From positions 124,001 through 188,000 of the forward strand of contig JANFNE010000003.1 of NCBI GenBank assembly GCA_024867545.1: 64,000 bases of DNA, read 5' to 3'. The position numbers were made by a program, and so were the translations under genes. Below are positions 18,585 through 29,000 of this stretch, piece after piece (position 1 is the first letter of the stretch; the number at the start of each line of letters is the position of its first letter). The notes beneath the pieces are model-generated. The model was given only the letters and a program-made list of their open reading frames with translations. It made no database searches and was not told the origin of the DNA. The stretch comes from Phytopythium helicoides. Its lineage: Eukaryota; Oomycota; Peronosporomycetes; Pythiales; Pythiaceae.

Positions 18585-19277
18585 ATGAAGACTTCTCGCA
18601 CGCTCTACCTTCTCCTCGCACTCATCACTGCCGCACTCATCGCCGATAACGCAGTGGCTACCAAGTGTACTGATGACGAATACGACATAATCATGGAGGC
18701 GGGAGCCGAGTTCGGCAAGTCGCTAGGTGCCGCGTGCGTCCCTGGAATGTGCTCTGCCGACTGCATTACCACCATGACGAAGCTAGCTGATCAACTCCCG
18801 GACTGCGATGTCGTGACCGGCATTAGCCATGAGATGCTAGCTGATGGACTGAGCTGGTGCAGCAACAGTTCGAGCAGCGATTCTACCAGCAGCTCTAGCA
18901 ACCATACGTGCTCTCCAGCCGAGGAGATGGTCGTCCTGACTGTCTACTATGCCTACGACGAGGAATTTACGAGTGCTTGTCTTGAAGGCACGTGCTCGAC
19001 AGGCTGCCTAGCCGTGGGGAGCAGCATGGCTGCGGCGTTTCCTGATTGCTTCTATCCGGAATTCAACGCAAACTTCGTGGTCAGCATGAATACTGCCGCC
19101 GATACCTGCAAAGCCTTGAACGGCAGCAACTACCCAGCCTCTATCGACGGGTCTGATGGGTCTGAGAGCTCTTCGTCGTTGGTGGTTGAGGCTGCAGGAT
19201 CTTCCGGCGCCGAAGTTGTGTCGGTTTCAATAATCGCCGTGATTGGGCTGTACGCGGCTGCGAGCGCTCTGGTGTAG
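18585..19277 (+). CDS. Secreted double six-cysteine (elicitin-like) protein 1, block C copy
   Basis: Identical in sequence to the gene at 8617-9309, including its upstream region back to 18392. It has the same signal peptide, two six-cysteine modules, Ser-rich stalk and hydrophobic tail. Full identity at DNA level means both copies should produce the same protein; it also means short reads cannot tell the two loci apart. Confidence 0.82.
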   Translation: MKTSRTLYLLLALITAALIADNAVATKCTDDEYDIIMEAGAEFGKSLGAACVPGMCSADCITTMTKLADQLPDCDVVTGISHEMLADGLSWCSNSSSSDSTSSSSNHTCSPAEEMVVLTVYYAYDEEFTSACLEGTCSTGCLAVGSSMAAAFPDCFYPEFNANFVVSMNTAADTCKALNGSNYPASIDGSDGSESSSSLVVEAAGSSGAEVVSVSIIAVIGLYAAASALV

Positions 19278-19729
19278 GGGTCTTCGAGTAGTGGTGCTAG
19301 TTCATGGCTGTAGGTACATGCATGCCGAAAAAGCGCTCTCATCAATACACTTTTCCTTTCTGTTCGGAGCATCATTACCAAGACATTCCACTTCAACTCA
19401 CACGAACGCTTGTCGTGTCAACCACCGCTAGTGATGAGCTCGTGCTGTGTGATTGAGATGGATACACTTTGTGAAAATCCACTCGCGGGAAGTGCAGGTT
19501 GAGATGGGGACCTCACCGCAACTGCAGTTGCACGTAGCAAAAGGGAACGATGCATACAGTAGTGAGGTTCATTTAATTGTACCACGGTGAAGTCTTGTGG
19601 CGGTAAACATTGCTGCTTCCCACTCAGAGGAACAGACCACGTCGAATTGGACGAAGATCGAGAATCCACTAGTCTCAAGGTTTCATTTGCAAATATCTCG
19701 GGTAGCGAACACTCCGTCCAGCAAACCAG

Positions 19730-20530
19730 ATGAAGTTCTCTGTCCGATTCTCGATCGTGCTTATGGCACTAGTATTCAAGGTCGTCGTCGCCACAGAATG
19801 CACCGACGACGAAACGAAGACGATCCACAGAAACATTTTCGAGCATGGCAAGGCACTGGGTGTTAGATGTGCTTCGAACGCTTGCTCCACGAATTGTGTG
19901 AACGCGATGAGTGCGCTTTCTACTCTACTTCCAGACTGCGGCGATAGCAACATCAACTACCACCAGTCGCTGATCAAGAGTGTGGAGTGGTGCGGGAACG
20001 ATACCACCAGAAAGGACTCAACACGTACTGCTGGTGATGAATGCTCGGTACCTGACTCTACCGTCACTTCGATTGTCTTGGAAGCATACAACGACGATCG
20101 TGCCGTTTCTGTCTGTCTTCCAGACAATTGTATCAATTCTTGCCTGACATTCCAGCGAGTACTTGAAGACCTGCTTCCTGACTGCTTCGACTCGGATCTT
20201 GGTGTCAACTACAAGGCTTCAGTGCGTTCCAAAATCGAATCCTGCAGTGAACGTGTATCAAGCATCGCGAGTACCTTTCGAGGTCTCTCAGCCATCCCAG
20301 AGAAGCGCAGAACTCCCAGCGGAGGTGGAGGAGGCGGAGGAGACAGCACAACCACCGACACCACTACAACAACTACGTCCGGAACGAGCACCCTCACGAA
20401 CTCCGGTACCAGCACTGGGACGGTGACCAGCAACAGCGGAGGTACCAACAACAACTCGACTTCGGACGCAGCATCTGCTTCGGTGCATGTCGCTGTGGCT
20501 GTGCTCGCAGTTGTCGGTGCTCTGGTTTAG
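19730..20530 (+). CDS. Secreted double six-cysteine (elicitin-like) protein 2, block C copy
   Basis: Identical in sequence to the gene at 9762-10562. Signal peptide, two six-cysteine modules, Gly run, Thr/Ser stalk and hydrophobic tail are all kept. By contrast the block B copy at 45910-46710 differs at a number of residues, for example in the signal peptide and the stalk. Confidence 0.82.
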   Translation: MKFSVRFSIVLMALVFKVVVATECTDDETKTIHRNIFEHGKALGVRCASNACSTNCVNAMSALSTLLPDCGDSNINYHQSLIKSVEWCGNDTTRKDSTRTAGDECSVPDSTVTSIVLEAYNDDRAVSVCLPDNCINSCLTFQRVLEDLLPDCFDSDLGVNYKASVRSKIESCSERVSSIASTFRGLSAIPEKRRTPSGGGGGGGDSTTTDTTTTTTSGTSTLTNSGTSTGTVTSNSGGTNNNSTSDAASASVHVAVAVLAVVGALV

Positions 20531-21549
20531 GACTTTTTACAACCTCTCTACTCTTCTGAGCTGTCAACAGCTTGCTTTTGCCCGCGGATTGCTCATTGTG
20601 GACCCAAAGATATGTGAGATAAGTGTAAGCAGGATGCTAATGATCGTCAACGTGGGTTTTTGCTACAATTTGCGATGTGAGTCTCTCATTGCAAGAAGAA
20701 TGGGTATTATCATCACGTTATTGCACTTTTGAGAGTCCCTATTCGGCGTCTACTGTAGAAGTGAGGTCACTGCCGACAGAGTGAACAATCCAATGTGGTG
20801 TCGTCGAAATCAAATCGTGTGCAAAAAACAAAAGTGCCTTTCTTGCCACTGTCCCTAACTAATTACCTTACTCTCCATGTCCATAGCTCAGAAGCTCCCT
20901 CAGTCGAATGAAGAACATACGGTTCGGTTTCGGATCAAGAGAGTCAAATGAGTGGACCCATTCATGCTCGACGATTCTGTCTGAAATACATGGAGTTTGT
21001 GCGCTAGAAAGGGGATTAAACAGGCAAATTTTCGGAGTACGCGCTCTCATATTTCTTGTCAGTGAAGCGTTTGATATCATGTGCCACGATGCGGTGCAGC
21101 TTCTCAATAGAGCGTTTGGAATCTGAAGTCTCGTAACGCAGGTCAAGAGCACGCCCATCACCACTCCCCAGCACGAACTACAATGTATGGTCGATTGGCT
21201 CTGTAAGTCATCATGGATCGAATGAAGAGCACCTATCAAGTCTCAGTCCACACGAAAAACAAAAACTCCTTGGAGCTTCGCTTCGATGCCGCATCGTCAA
21301 TTCCAAGCAAGTTGACTCCACCTTCAACACCAACAATAACGATATGAATCGGCTGAAGACAAATTGGCTCGTCTACACCACTGTAACAAAACAGACCGCT
21401 TCTTGAACCACCCCCATTGTTTACGTCATGTCAGTGACGACTCTGCCTTCAACCGGTTATGAACGCTATTGACGCAAAGAACATCACCGCCACACTGGCT
21501 AAAGCTGGGAAACGACCAGCTCTCGCTCCGCCCGTCGCCAGCGCCGTCC
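20531..21549. other. Intergenic region upstream of the ubiquitin-like gene
   Basis: No gene is supported. It is the block C counterpart of 10563-11600 and should include the promoter of the intact gene that starts at 21550. It lacks the long A-run present in block A and block B. Confidence 0.45.
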
Positions 21550-24240
21550 ATGGAGCTCCCGCCCGCGTCCCCGCGCGCCTCCGCGGCCTCTGAACATGTC
21601 GAAGCGTCTGCGGAGGCTGCGGAGGGTCCGAACGCCACTCGTGCGAGCTCCGACGGCCTCCTGGAGCCCGAGAACGACCGCGTGCTGCGCCTCAAGCTCA
21701 AGACGCTGGACGAGCGCGTGTTTGAGCTCGAGGCCTCGCGCGCCACGCCCGTCGCGGCCTTCCGCGAGCAGGTGGCGCGTCTGACGCAGGTGCCGGCGGC
21801 TCGCCAGCGGCTCATCTACCGCGGTGCGGTCCTGGACGCCTTGTCATGTTGAAGCGTTGGAGTTGGGGGAGCTCATGGTGTCGATTGACGGAGAACAGGC
21901 AAGCTGATGAAGGACGGAGCGGCGCTGGAGAGCTACGACCTGCAGGATGGACACACGGTGCATCTGGTGGCCAAGCCCGAGCGGCCCGCGGGAAGAGAAG
22001 GCCCGGGTGCGGTGGCCTCCGCTGCCACTGCTGGTACGGCTACAGCGGCTACGGACCCGATGCAGGCGAGTCGCAATCGACTGCGAAGACTGATCGACTG
22101 GATCGATGACTCAGACAATGAAGGCAGCGAGCTGGATGGAGAGCGGCCAGCGATCCCAAGGCCGCGACCAGTGCAGCGCCAACAGTCGGCTAGACCAGGA
22201 CTCACAGGAGATGCGCTCAACATTGCAGTGCTGCGAGACGCGCTCACTGATATCAACGGGCGTCAGCAAGAGACCACTACTCGCCAGAGCCAGCGACTCC
22301 CGCAGTTCCGAGAGTTCTTCGGCAGTCTGGACGACTCGGCTGAGAACCTCGCGGTTGAAATGGGCTTGGCGCCGCCATCCTCCAACAACCCAGCAGCGTT
22401 GGATCTTGACCACATCACACAGGGCATCATGACGGTTCGTACAGTGCTGTCAACGGTTGCTCCTGAAGCTTCTGCTCAACAAAACGAAACCCCGAGTACT
22501 GATGTTGACGCTGAGGCGCTGGAAGAGCTTGGACCGCAAACGCCACCCTCGTCTCCAGGACGCACTCCACGTGGGCGGCGACGATTCTTTGTCGGTCAGT
22601 GGATTGACGTAAAAGATACGGTCAACCAATGGCTCGAGTGTACAGTGATGGACATCGCGAACGGCAAGATCCTGGTGCATTATCACGGATGGCCGACGCG
22701 CTGGGACGAGTGGCTTGATTTCGACTCCGATCGCATTGCAGCGTTTCGGACGCGCACACAGCACACATTGAATCCACGACAGATGTCGCCTATGCCTTCA
22801 ACACGGCTTCAAAACGCTCCAAGAGTTGGTAGCAACGATGTGCGCGATATGGTTTCTCAGCTGCGGGACTTGATGCACGAAATTCTGCCACAAATGGATC
22901 GATTCGCCGATTTATGCGAAGCTCAGGCGAGAGACGAACGCCGTTCGTACAACAGCGAAGAAGATCAGCATGATGAAGACATTGAAGATTTCGAAACCGA
23001 CTCAAGGGATTTACCGTCACCGGGGACACCTCGTGAAGGCTGGGAGCATCGGGACGACATATCTGAGATGGCTCACTTGATCGCTCCAATTTTTGACCGT
23101 TTCGGTCGGATGCTCATTGATTCTGCGCGATGCTTGGACCCTCTTCTCCGTCCAGAGCTCCAAGCAGCATCTCAACGTCAGCAGCACCGTCTATCTACTC
23201 TACGTGGTCGTCGATCTTCTTCCAGTGCTCAGCGTCAAGCGACAGCAGCTCGTGTGCGTGAGATGGAACAACAGGACACATCTTTGTCGATCCGAGATTT
23301 GATCGCGACTACACCACAACGCCTCAGCGATACAGCTCCACGACGGAGTATTGATGTTCACATCCATGCAATTGTGTCTCCAGCGTCACTATCTTCTTTT
23401 ACAGCACTTCGAAATAATGGACAAGGTGGATCCACACGACGGGGCATTACCCCGTCTATCCCAAGAGAGCCCAATCACGAAGAGTTCGATGAGGCGTTTG
23501 GTATTCCAACAATTCGCCAACGGCAGAGTGGAGAGAGCGATGGGCGGGCTATGCTAAATGATGACAATGATGACAGCAGTGTGGAGGAGGATCGTGACCA
23601 AAGCCGTATCCCTCTTCTTGGGGGATTCCGGCGCGATGATGACTCGGATGGAAGCCAACGTCGTCGCACAGTCGAAGAGAATTTGGATGAATTTCTTGCT
23701 GATGACTTTTTTGGGCCATCCTATGACCACCCGCCCGCCGTTGGCACCAGAGCGGGCGATCGTGGTCATGTTTCAATGTCAACGAGCAGCCAGTACAGTT
23801 CGATCCCATCCCCCATTTCTGACCACAGTTCGGTGACGGGTCAGAGTCGCAGCCTTATTCCTGAGATCGCGGAAGCGGAAGAGCGGGAGGAAATGCGCGC
23901 ACGCGATCACGACGCCGGCTCGGATACTCCGCGGGCAATTACTGCGACACCAGTACTTGGAGAAGATGCGGCGCGTGTATCAACGGCATCATCTGCGTCG
24001 TCCTCTGCGGCATTTCCGACGTTTCTTGAGGTGATGCGTCGTACGCTCACTGGGGTGCGAAATCTCAGTTTTTCCCACAATAACAACCGCGACCGTGGGC
24101 GTGGGCGTGACCAGAACCCGGAGCAAGGCATTGCCCCAAGCTTCTCAGCGTCATCTTCCTCTTCGTCGCTGCCACCACTTTCTCCGCGTGAGGGCCGTTC
24201 AAGTGAGATTAATGAGCAGGACCTGGACCAGCTCGATTAA
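21550..24240 (+). CDS. Ubiquitin-like (BAG6/Scythe-type) protein with Tudor-knot domain, two exons
   Basis: Proposed coding exons are 21550-21823 and 21899-24240 (871 residues). The 75-bp intron has a GT donor and CAG acceptor and joins ...LIYRG to KLMKDGAALESYDLQDGHTVHLV, restoring a complete ubiquitin-like fold at about residues 45-118. Residues about 315-380 (GQWIDVKDTVNQWLE...HYHGWPTRWDEWLDF) form a Tudor-knot/chromo-barrel-type domain. The rest is long, acidic and low-complexity, rich in Ser, Asp and Arg. Proteins with BAG6-type ubiquitin-like domains act in protein quality control and proteasome targeting. The addition of a putative methyl-lysine or nucleic-acid binding barrel is unusual. 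Two truncated copies of its first exon lie in blocks A and B. Confidence 0.82.
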
Positions 24241-24352
24241 GGTGAGTCCAAGCCAATTTATGAACATGTATGTTATCCATTGATATTGACTCTGATGGGG
24301 AATTTCCAGTTTGAGACCTTGAAACTGTGGATGCGACTAGGAAATGCACTGT

Positions 24353-25960
24353 CTACTGTCTGTGTTCTGTCTCCTCAATCACTTCCACTTCTCCGACGCC
24401 GTCATCATTCGGCGCTGTGGCTTCTAGATGAGCTTCTTGTATTTGTGCTGAGTCAACCTCTTGAGTCTGAATTTCATGTTCCTTGCTCGCCACTTGCAGG
24501 GCTTCTGCCACTTTAGTCAATTCAGCCGACTTGGTAGCGATGCGACCTGCGTTCACAGTGTCTTCACTACGGTCTTCCTCACTAACATCGCTTTCATCGC
24601 TGTCAGATCCTTCCAACTCCTGCTCCTGCTGACTCTGGAGCTTCGCGATCTCTTGCTGTAGTCGCATGTTCCGGTCGCGAAGCAAGAAAATCTCATTGCG
24701 CAAGTCGGTAACCTCTTGCTGTCGTATTCGCATGTGTTCAGCCTCCCGCTCCTTCATACGTCGCACTTTTGATCGTAGAGCAGCCTTGCTCCACTCCACA
24801 AATGCATTGCGCACGAGACCGCGGTGTAGCACAACCATCGCTGTGAGTTGGGCACCTTTACGACTGAGGCGTTCGTCACGCCTAGCTTGCGCAAATCTTT
24901 TCCAAGCATGGAACACGCTTCCAAGTGAGCGATACATGGACTGAATAACGCGACGGAGCACAGCTTCATGACGCGCAAAGCCTTCGGCACGCCGCCGCAA
25001 GTCCTCGCGCATCTTGACAGCGAACGGCGTTCTTCGCAAGAAAAAACTGAGAGCTCGCGGTTTCAGTTCGGCATTACTGTTCCAGGCTTTTTCATTCCCA
25101 CGTGCCTCGTCGTTATCTAGGTCGCCGTCATCACTATCGCTCGAGTCCGATGGCGTTCGCTTACGCCTTCGTACGGTGAGTGAGGTGTGGACAGGCTCGT
25201 CGTAGTCAGAGTAGATAGATCGCAAAAGCTCTTTTCTTGCAAGTAGCAGTGTTGATCGAGCATGGCCTAGTGTAGATGACTGGGCCAGGGCGATGGCAGT
25301 GCGATCCAAGAAATGTGCAAATACAGCGATTCGAAATCGCTCGTGAAAGCGAGTGTCTGTATCGGCTTCTTCAACGGCTCTCCCCTTGCGTGTGTTGCTT
25401 GCGGGACCGAGGCTGCTTATGAGTTGCATTTTTTCGGCAAGTACCAAAGCCTCAGGCAGTTTGGTTTCGGCAAGTTTGTCGAGCGACTCGAACCGAGCAA
25501 AGTCAAGTTCATACTGGCGCATCCACTCGCGCAAGGGAACCGTTCCGATATTCGCATCATAGCCTTGTGGTGGCGACCAAGGTCGGCTACTGCCCTTCAG
25601 ATTGGTATGGCGACGAGGGTCTGCAAAGTCCAAAGCCTCCACAGGCAGCCATGCAGGATTCCATGGAACGGGGTCGGCCGGTTTCTTTGAGGATTGTGTT
25701 GCATCCAGCTGTACAAGCGAAAGTGGAGACAGTGGCAGACTCCGTAAAATTGCTGCTCGATGTTCACGCTGAACTTGCTGAAATTTCCGAGGGGATAAGT
25801 GGCGCTGCAGCGTGCTAGCAGGTACTCCGATCTGGTGGTTTCTCTGTCGTTGACGAGGCGATCTACTGGTTGCTTGAGGTGGGCATGGATGTGTTGCGAG
25901 TGGAGACGAAGGCGGAGAGACAATGCGCGGTGTATGGCACTCGGCCAATGATACCGACAT
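24353..25960 (-). CDS. Coiled-coil protein with Sfi1-like W repeats
   Basis: This is a 535-residue protein from ATG 25960. The N-terminal half is basic and Pro/Ser-rich. Residues about 320-400 contain spaced Trp helices (GSVFHAWKRFAQARR, VRNAFVEWSKAALRSK) of the kind found in Sfi1-type centrin-binding repeats. A coiled coil follows (REAEHMRIRQQEVTDLRN to QEIAKLQSQ), then an acidic tail. A basal-body or centrosome role is inference from the repeat type. It is convergent with the ubiquitin-like gene (112 bases between stops) and divergent from the four-GAF gene. Confidence 0.68.
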   Translation of the reverse strand: MSVSLAECHTPRIVSPPSSPLATHPCPPQATSRSPRQRQRNHQIGVPASTLQRHLSPRKFQQVQREHRAAILRSLPLSPLSLVQLDATQSSKKPADPVPWNPAWLPVEALDFADPRRHTNLKGSSRPWSPPQGYDANIGTVPLREWMRQYELDFARFESLDKLAETKLPEALVLAEKMQLISSLGPASNTRKGRAVEEADTDTRFHERFRIAVFAHFLDRTAIALAQSSTLGHARSTLLLARKELLRSIYSDYDEPVHTSLTVRRRKRTPSDSSDSDDGDLDNDEARGNEKAWNSNAELKPRALSFFLRRTPFAVKMREDLRRRAEGFARHEAVLRRVIQSMYRSLGSVFHAWKRFAQARRDERLSRKGAQLTAMVVLHRGLVRNAFVEWSKAALRSKVRRMKEREAEHMRIRQQEVTDLRNEIFLLRDRNMRLQQEIAKLQSQQEQELEGSDSDESDVSEEDRSEDTVNAGRIATKSAELTKVAEALQVASKEHEIQTQEVDSAQIQEAHLEATAPNDDGVGEVEVIEETEHRQ

Positions 25961-26081
25961 GGAGACTGAACTATGCGAATGCCTGTCCCCCAACTGCTGT
26001 TAGTGGTTACAGGATACGTATGTATTTTGGGATAATGGCGTTTCTTCACACTTGCACGACTGTCATTTGCACAAGCGTGCA
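25961..26081. promoter_or_regulatory. Short divergent promoter region
   Basis: Only 121 bases separate the ATG of the Sfi1-like gene (minus) from the ATG of the four-GAF gene (plus), so the two probably share one promoter region. No clear initiator was found on either strand. Confidence 0.5.
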
Positions 26082-29000
26082 ATGCCATCAACTCCCACAA
26101 TGCATGTGCAGATCAAGCTCAAGCCTGTGCCACGAAGGAAAACCAAAATCAACGCCAAGACCGGAGGTGAGGCGAGGAGTTCGCTGTCAGAGCAGGCTGC
26201 CCCAAGTTATGATGAAGCACTCATGATGCCCGAATTGGCAACCGACGCTATGGACTCTAATGGTGAAAAGTACGAGAAAGCAGCTAGATTGGAAAAGGGT
26301 GATGAAGACGACTCATACTCGATCGATGCTGAATCATTCGAGTCGTACAGCGTTGAGAATGAAGAAAGAGAAGGCGAAAAGGAAGAATTTCAGATCACAG
26401 ACGAAGAACTAAGTGCTTCATCAGGAAATGAGCGTGCAGTATCCGCAGCTGATCAGCTCGAACGTGATAGTGAGGACGAGCGGGAAGATAACGACGGCTA
26501 TGGAAATTCCACTCATGTGAGGCTTCGATCACCAGGATCCAAATTCCCTCGGAAAGCAAAGCCACGACCAAAGGCAAACGATGATAAAACAGAACCAAAA
26601 TACTGCTACGATGAGAGCACATATACCATCATTACAAAGCTTCGTGCACAGAACAAGCGTCTCGTTGCTCAGCTAGAACAACAATGCAAGCTCATTGAAA
26701 CGCTCAACGAGGAAAAGAAGCAGCATCAACACACAATTCAGAGTTTGCGAGCGGATGCGCTGATGTACAAGCAAACAATCAAGGCGCTCCAATCTACAGG
26801 ATCTCGAGGCACTCGACTTTCTCTTGGCAACCACCGCCAGCTGGAGACTCCATCTCGACCAGCAACATCATCCGGTATTTCAGGGGCACCTACGCTTCCT
26901 ATCATGAATAAGCCGAGCGATGATCGCCCATTATCGCCACGTATTGCAGCCAGATGTGCGACCCCGATGAATACGTCCGCATTACCAAGTAAGGCAGCGC
27001 TTAACTCGAAAGTTGCTGGCTCTCCGAGGCTTGCGTCGCCTCCTAGCTCTCCAAGTACTAATCGCCGGTGGCTTCGCTCAATTGAGCAGGGGCCACCTCC
27101 GGCTGCCAAAGAAGACGTAGAAGATCCTCGTTCTCAACTAGAGAAGTATGCAGCGAAGCTTGAGCGCGCAGATCAAGAACGGAAGGATCTTATTGCACGT
27201 CATACTCACCAGCTAGCTAATTATTCACATGAGCTATCACGATTGGAGCGACAACTCGAGCATGCACAACGAGCAGTGCAGGAGAAAGATAATGCACTTC
27301 GACTTCAGCGAACTCGACAACTTTATCCGTCACCGAATAACCCGACAAGCAACGGTTCTAATGGTTCTGGAGTAACTAGCAACAATTCGGTGGCGGTCGC
27401 TGGTCCTAGTAAGCGCCGAGACTCGTTTATAAGCCGGAACAGTATTTTTTCGGACGATATCTGGCGAGAACTGCTACCAGTGCCACCTGAGAGGATCCAA
27501 ACCCGTCGCTCAGAGACGGCTACTTCTTCAACAGGAAACACAGCAGACGCTTTGTCTGAGACTGCTGCACTAGGATTTTCCTCGCATGTTGGACGCGCAT
27601 TTGAGGAACTTGTAGCTCATCCACTCGTTGCACTGCACGACTTGAGTCTGGACGCGAGCGCGCGCGAGTGGTTGTTTGAGCTGCGTGCATGCGGTACAAA
27701 AATGCTTGAGCTTCATGCAGCTGTACAGACTTTGGGTCGGTCACTTAAAGCATTAGCGGAGAGCTGTAGTACATATCAGCTCGTGGATGCACTCACGTCG
27801 GAGAGCCGGTCACTTCTTTTAGCAGAGCAAGCAGTCGTGTTTGTAGCTGATAAGGCTGAACAGGAGTTTTGGTGTCGTGTTCCACGAACAGCGAGTGCCG
27901 GTGCGGCCTTGTCAGCTGCACAAATGGTGACAGTGCGCTCTAAGCTCTTGCCATTCGGGTCTCCTCCATCCAACAATGCAACGCCAGAAAATAAAGAGAA
28001 AGCTTCTTGGACAACACCGTGCGGCCTTGCATCAATGGTGTTCCATACCAAGCGACCACTGTTGCTGGCTGCGGGCCAAATGTCGAGACATCCATGCTTC
28101 TCACCGTCGTCCAACGATAGTTCCGACCGACTAATTGAACATCCAAGCGCTTCAACACTGCTAGTTCCCGTCATCCATGATGGACATGCACTTGCTGTCA
28201 TACAGCTTGTGGGAAAGACTGCACACGTTGAAGCGCTTGGGATTTCAATTGCACTGGAAAAGCATGACTCATTTACTCCTGAAGATCAATCGTTGCTAGC
28301 GCTTTTGTGCCAGTTTGCAAGCGGACTACTGCCCAAAGTTGCATACTTCACGGAGGTGGAGAGCAACAAGGTGAATGAAGAAACGCTTATTCAGCTAGCA
28401 CCTGAAATCTTCACGTGTCTGCGCTTCGATGAGCTGGGCAAAATTGTGATCGAAAATGCAAAAGATATTCTGGATGCAGATAGGTGCTCACTTTTTGTTG
28501 CAGACAATGCTGAGCGCACTCTATACAATTGGCAGAGTGACATCAGCGGTGCTGGCGTTCAGGTACTCGATGCGTCCAAGAAATCTGCAATGAGTATCCC
28601 ATTTGGCCATGGAATTGTTGGTCTCGTGGCAGAAACCTGGCAACCTATCAATATTGTTGATGCTTATGACGATCCGCGGTTCAACTCGACATGGGATAAG
28701 AAGACAAACTATCGCACTAAAAGCATGTTGACAGTTCCCATCCTGAGCAACGCGATCAAAAAGCAGCCTTTGAAACGAAGTACTGAAGGTGAGGCGGGTA
28801 CAAAGGGGACTGAGCACGGAGAGCATCGCCCTCCCTCACAGACACCTGTTTCGCAACAGCAACACATGGAGCAAACCCTGCTTGGCGTTGTCCAGGTCAT
28901 CAACAAATCCGGAGGAGCACCATTTCGGTCTAAAGACGAGTTCTTGCTGCAAACCATCACGAAGCTCATCGCACTAGCAATCGAAAACTCCCAGCTTTTC

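Larger units (their letters stand above)
18185..21823 (+). repeat. Segmental duplication, block C (direct partner of 8195-11830)
   Basis: It contains the same two six-cysteine genes in the same order and spacing as block A. No difference from block A is seen across 18392-20939. Differences become frequent beyond both ends. This copy runs into the intact ubiquitin-like gene, so the block C junction is probably the original arrangement and block A the derived one. Confidence 0.93.

Noticed and set aside
20868..21239. 123-codon minus-strand frame downstream of protein 2 in block C
   Set aside because: It starts without ATG, is interrupted in blocks A and B and has no features. Probably 3' flank sequence.
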